NCBI RefSeq assembly: GCF_008630495.1
Contig: NZ_VWOJ01000001.1
Span: 124,001 to 188,000, forward strand
DNA: 64,000 nucleotides
Direction of reading: 5' to 3'
From: Alkalicaulis satelles
Lineage (GTDB): Bacteria; Pseudomonadota; Alphaproteobacteria; Caulobacterales; Maricaulaceae
A program made the position numbers and the translations under genes. Of the stretch, positions 60,929-64,000 are shown piece after piece (within the stretch, counting starts at the first letter, position 1; every line of letters starts with the position of its first letter). The notes beneath the pieces are model-generated. The model was not told the origin of the DNA and searched no databases. It saw only the letters and a list, made by a program, of their open reading frames with translations.

Positions 60929-62215
60929 TCAAGGCGTGCGTGCGATCTCGCGGCGCAGGGTGAAGGCGGCGGCGGTGAACAGGCCTGCAGCCAGGATGAA
61001 CATCACCACCCCCGCCATCAGGGCGTAGCGCAGGGCCTCGCCCTCGCTCATGAAGTTGCGCAGCCAATCCGATATCGCGCCGATGGCCAGAGGCCCCAGC
61101 CCGATGCCGATGAGATTGTTGAAAAAGGCGATGATCGCCGCCGTGGTGGCGCGGTGCTCGGCCTTTGACAGGGTCTGCACCGCCGCCAGTCCCGGCCCCA
61201 GCCACGCATAGGCCAGGCTGATGGGAATAGCGAGCAGGACCAACGAGACATAACCGCTATCGGCCATCAGCGCAGCCAGGAAGAAGGGCGTCATGATGGC
61301 GACTGCGATGCCGGGGATAAGGGCGTAAGCCGCCGGATGGGTGCGCCCGAACCGGTCGGCAAGCCAGCCGCCGCCAATGGCGCCCAGCACGCCCAGCAGG
61401 AAGAGCGGCGCCAGGAACTGGCCGATCTCGGCCATCATCAGGCCCTGGCTGCGGATCAGAAAGGAGGGCAGCCACTGATACATGCCGTAGCCGGCGAATG
61501 AAGTGCAGGCGGCCGCCAGCGTCAGCAGGATCAGCGTTGGTGATGCCAGCACGGCGCGCGCCGCATCCAGCGGCAGGGGCGGAGGGCCGGCCTTGACCGG
61601 GCCGTCAAGGCGCCCGCGCCGGGGCTCGCGCACCAGCATGACCAGCGCCAAAGCAGCGAATAGCCCGGGAATGCCCAGCAGAATGAAAGCCCAGCGCCAG
61701 CCCAGAGACGCCGCGATGAACGCGCCCAGCGCCGATCCGGCGGCAATGCCCAGGGGCGCGCCGATGGAGAACAGCCCGATGGCCAGACCCCGCCGCCCGG
61801 CAGGGAAATAATCCGAGATCACCGAATAGGACGGCGAGACGCCGCCAGCCTCGCCCGAGGCGACGCCGATGCGCGCCACAGCCATGGTCCAGAATCCCGC
61901 CGCCATGCCGGACAAGGCGGTGAACACGCTCCACACCGCACAGCAGGCCGCGATCAGGCGCACCCGGTTGGTGCGGTCAGCCAGCCAGGCCAGCGGCAGG
62001 CCCAGCGTGGCGTAGAAGACCGCGAACATGGTTCCGCCCAGCAGCGCAAGCTGGGTGTCGCTTAAGGCAAGATCGGCGCGGATGTCTTCTTGCAGCACCG
62101 CAAAGAGCTGGCGGTCCATGAAATTGATCAGATAGACCACGCCCAGCATGAAAAGGGCGGTCCACGCGCTGTTCGCAGGCGAATCCACCTGGGGCGCGGC
62201 GGTCGTCTCTGTCAT
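60929..62215 (-). CDS. MFS transporter (spinster-like)
   Basis: A 428-residue inner-membrane transporter with twelve hydrophobic segments. The first helix region carries NFMDRQLFAVLQEDIRADLALSDTQLALLGG, typical of the spinster-like/organic-anion MFS group, and the motif A-like loop reads WLADRTNRVRLI; GGWLADRFGR repeats it in the second half. The N-terminus MTETTAAPQVDSP is cytoplasmic. Substrates of this group include sphingolipids and organic anions in other organisms, and none can be assigned here. The ATG at 62215 is preferred over an open frame to 62263. Confidence 0.82.
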   Translation of the reverse strand: MTETTAAPQVDSPANSAWTALFMLGVVYLINFMDRQLFAVLQEDIRADLALSDTQLALLGGTMFAVFYATLGLPLAWLADRTNRVRLIAACCAVWSVFTALSGMAAGFWTMAVARIGVASGEAGGVSPSYSVISDYFPAGRRGLAIGLFSIGAPLGIAAGSALGAFIAASLGWRWAFILLGIPGLFAALALVMLVREPRRGRLDGPVKAGPPPLPLDAARAVLASPTLILLTLAAACTSFAGYGMYQWLPSFLIRSQGLMMAEIGQFLAPLFLLGVLGAIGGGWLADRFGRTHPAAYALIPGIAVAIMTPFFLAALMADSGYVSLVLLAIPISLAYAWLGPGLAAVQTLSKAEHRATTAAIIAFFNNLIGIGLGPLAIGAISDWLRNFMSEGEALRYALMAGVVMFILAAGLFTAAAFTLRREIARTP

Positions 62216-62312
62216 GTCAGCGGCTCCGGGCCGTGGAAGGTGGGAAGTCAGGACACCGGACAAAACTTGACTGCGCCGCCCATCATGGCAAGGCGCGGTT
62301 CATGACGAAACA

Positions 62313-63656
62313 TTAAGCATTCATCGCTGCGGCGACCCGGGCGGGCATGCGGTGCTCGCTGCGCGCATCCAGCGCCCCGGCGAACGCGGCTTCCAGCTCG
62401 CCAAGCTCCCAGCGCTTTGAAAGCGCGTCGCGCACGCCCGCCACGACAGCCGCGTCCGACCATGCCGAATCCGCAGACAGGTGCAGGAAGGCGGCGGCCA
62501 CCTCGCGCGTTTCGCCCACGCACTCCCAGGGTTTGGCGCCTGTCAGCCCGGCGATATCCAACCCATGGGCGAGATTGGCCGGATCGTGCAGGGGGCTGCC
62601 TTGAAACACGGTTTCATGGCGGCCTGGCGCCAGCCAGCAGGCCATCAGGACGCTCGTGTAGACGCATTTGGAGCACGTCCCGCACCAGCGCTGGCCATCC
62701 GCGAGCGCGGCCTCTCCGGCGAAGACGAAATTGCGGTTGCAGCTGGCGAATACGTCCAGCGCATGCGGCGCGCGGCGGGCGAGATAATGGGCGGTCCACA
62801 ATTCGCTCACCGGACGCAAGACGGAGAAATACTCCAGTCCCGCTCCCGCAGCCTGGAAGGCGGCGCGCAGCGCGTCCTCGAACGCCAGCGATTTGGAGAA
62901 TTGATGGTTCACCTCATGGCCCTCAGGCGTCATCAGGGTGGGTTCGCTGGCCGCGCGCTCATTGGCGAACGCCACCCAGTCCTGGCCCGAAGCCGCGGCA
63001 TGCAGAGCCAGCAGGCACGAATTGATCCCGGTGATGGGGATATGGCCGTTGAGCGCCTCGCCCGACCGCGACAGGGCGATGAGGCGCGGATCGATGGTGC
63101 GGGTCATCAGGGTCAGCAGCGCGCCGGCCATGGCCTGCAGGCGCGCGCCGACGCGATTCGACAGGATGACGCTGATCAGCTCGGTTTGCGCCCCGGCGGC
63201 TTCGAGCATGGCGCGGGCCACATGGCTGTCCTTGCCCCCGCCAAAGGCGCACACGGCGCGGGGATGCGCAGGTTCGCCGGAGGGCGCGGCGGGCGCATCG
63301 GCCAGATCCGGCCCCGTGATCTCCAGCGCCGGCGGGTAGGGCAGGGCGTTGCGCACATAAAACTCGCCAAGGCCCGGCCCGTAAGCCAGCCCCGCCAGAT
63401 GGCGCGCGGCGCCGGTCAGGCCGGTCTCCACCTGCACCCGCCCGGCAGGCGCGGCCTTGTAATAGCTGGTGCCGATCAGGATCGCCGCCAGCGTCAGGAG
63501 CCGGTCACGCACATCCGCCTCCAGCCCCGCCAGCGGGGCGTGGGGCGCAAAGCGCACCGCCTCCTCGAACCGTCCGAAGCGCGGGCACTCAAAAGCAAAA
63601 CGCACCGCATTGGCCTCAGGGTCCAGATGCGGCGCCAGGATGCGAAATTCACTCAT
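62313..63656 (-). CDS. murL: MurL-type UDP-MurNAc-L-Ala-L-Glu epimerase
   Basis: A 447-residue protein resembling MurL, which uses ATP (to AMP and PPi) to epimerise the terminal L-Glu of UDP-MurNAc-L-Ala-L-Glu to D-Glu. The N-terminal beta-rich part is followed by a PP-loop-like CAFGGGKDSHVARA (about 131-144), LSNRVGARLQAM, FANERAASEP, and a late Cys pair in WCGTCSKCVYTSVL (a likely structural metal site). Length fits MurL (about 450). A MurD2-like ligase is encoded at 19361-20686 in the same window, its expected partner. In Xanthomonas the two are adjacent; here they are 42 kb apart. An unnamed PP-loop ATPase is the alternative. It is followed by the spinster-like MFS gene. Confidence 0.75.
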   Translation of the reverse strand: MSEFRILAPHLDPEANAVRFAFECPRFGRFEEAVRFAPHAPLAGLEADVRDRLLTLAAILIGTSYYKAAPAGRVQVETGLTGAARHLAGLAYGPGLGEFYVRNALPYPPALEITGPDLADAPAAPSGEPAHPRAVCAFGGGKDSHVARAMLEAAGAQTELISVILSNRVGARLQAMAGALLTLMTRTIDPRLIALSRSGEALNGHIPITGINSCLLALHAAASGQDWVAFANERAASEPTLMTPEGHEVNHQFSKSLAFEDALRAAFQAAGAGLEYFSVLRPVSELWTAHYLARRAPHALDVFASCNRNFVFAGEAALADGQRWCGTCSKCVYTSVLMACWLAPGRHETVFQGSPLHDPANLAHGLDIAGLTGAKPWECVGETREVAAAFLHLSADSAWSDAAVVAGVRDALSKRWELGELEAAFAGALDARSEHRMPARVAAAMNA

Positions 63657-63756
63657 TCAGCCAAGGCTCCGGCAGGCATGCCGCGCGAGTGTAGGGTGAT
63701 GCGCACAAGCAAGCTATGGCGCGGGGCGGTTGGGAGAAAGATTGAATGCAACACCC

Positions 63757-63776
63757 CGAACCCTTGCAAGGGTTCG
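63757..63776. repeat. Perfect 20-bp palindrome before the tandem repeat
   Basis: CGAACCCTTGCAAGGGTTCG is perfectly self-complementary. A shorter version, CGAACCC-N4-GGGTTCG, occurs once in each unit of the downstream 91-bp repeat, so this palindrome looks like a diverged or ancestral edge of that array. Confidence 0.6.
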
Positions 63777-63822
63777 CACCCGGCTACACCGGAGCGAAGC
63801 CCCGGCTTCGCCGAGGCGAGAG

Positions 63823-64000
63823 CGCGAAGACCCGGACGGGTCTGAGCACAGGGAAACAACCGAACCCGCAAGGGTTCGAGAGCGCGACCGCGCGCCCGCA
63901 GCGTTAGCGAGGACGCGAAGACCCGGACGGGTCTGAGCACAGGGAAACAACCGAACCCGTAAGGGTTCGAGAGCGCGACCGCGCGCCCGCAGCGTTAGCG
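63823..64000. repeat. 91-bp tandem repeat, two copies, continuing past the window end
   Basis: Unit 1 spans 63823-63913; unit 2 starts at 63914 and is cut by the window at its 87th base. Over these 87 bases they differ at one position (C or T in ACCCGCAAGG/ACCCGTAAGG). Each unit holds two inverted repeats: GACCCG-GA-CGGGTC and CGAACCC-N4-GGGTTCG, plus GC-rich GCGCGACCGCGCGC. There are no unique spacers, so this is not CRISPR. The open frames crossing the array on both strands are a by-product of base composition. Confidence 0.85.

Noticed and set aside
63653-63940. Several overlapping frames (60-95 codons) across the terminal repeat
   Set aside because: They are open in multiple frames on both strands because of the repeat's composition. 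Their products repeat the same low-complexity segments.
63823-64000. CRISPR array
   Set aside because: Units are contiguous 91-bp copies with no variable spacers, and no cas gene is near.

Overview
The window is GC-rich chromosomal DNA from an alphaproteobacterium. Gene content and arrangement (hda-ppk-ppx, pdxH/DnaJ-like/aroC, serS-surE-pcm, a lone motB, SOS boxes of the GTTC-N7-GTTC type) best fit the Maricaulales/Caulobacterales, i.e. a Hyphomonadaceae/Maricaulaceae-like organism. That placement is inference from families and synteny; no 16S rRNA is present. About 60 protein genes and one tRNA-Lys fill the window densely. Most are housekeeping genes in short operons, many joined by 1- or 4-base stop/start overlaps.

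Layout. 1-3.5 kb: a partial gene end, prs and a UvrD-type helicase. 3.6-15 kb: an accessory catabolic island. Its leftward arm holds an amidase, a PaaK-like CoA ligase and two tandem MmgE/PrpD proteins; its rightward arm holds a CoA-transferase-like protein, a GntR/HutC regulator, a DUF1838 protein and a TonB-dependent receptor. Two near-identical 18-bp palindromes lie on the promoters of the DUF1838 gene and the receptor and are the likely operators of the regulator. 15-22.6 kb: aroC, a two-gene cassette encoding an ADP-ribosyltransferase-like protein and a small partner (a toxin-antitoxin candidate), a J-domain protein, pdxH, a DUF1499 protein, a MurD2-type ligase, a threonine-synthase-like enzyme and a lipoprotein. 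22.7-29.5 kb: tRNA-Lys, an AT-rich gap with a small membrane protein, two oxidoreductase genes, motB, a divergent polysaccharide deacetylase and trpGDC. 29.5-37.3 kb: lexA with its own SOS box, a GNAT-nitrilase fusion, ettA, an unusual long proteasome-like Ntn-hydrolase with a partner, and an SOS-boxed Y-family polymerase with a small Cys4 protein.

37.3-48 kb: purMN, DUF2066-hda-ppk-ppx, a GrlR-like protein, a Sua5/TsaC protein, and a Tat-exported PhoX-type phosphatase behind a Pho-box-like sequence. 48-56.6 kb: ygfZ, a heptosyltransferase-like gene overlapping a dihydroorotase, a TIGR02301 protein, trkH, apaG, a dCTP-deaminase-like gene, arfB and an MFS transporter. 56.6-64 kb: serS, a palindromic intergenic element, surE-pcm, purB, a second MFS transporter, a MurL-type epimerase, and a 91-bp tandem repeat that runs off the window end.

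How genes work together. MurD2 (19.4 kb) and MurL (62.3 kb) together would make the UDP-MurNAc-L-Ala-D-Glu precursor by adding L-Glu and then epimerising it, bypassing a glutamate racemase. LexA with the Y-family polymerase operon forms part of an SOS regulon. ppk/ppx and the Pho-boxed phoX point to phosphate homeostasis. The least-explained parts are the ART-like two-gene cassette, the Thr1 proteasome-like operon, and the catabolic island with its paired operators and a CoA-transferase homologue lacking the expected glutamate.
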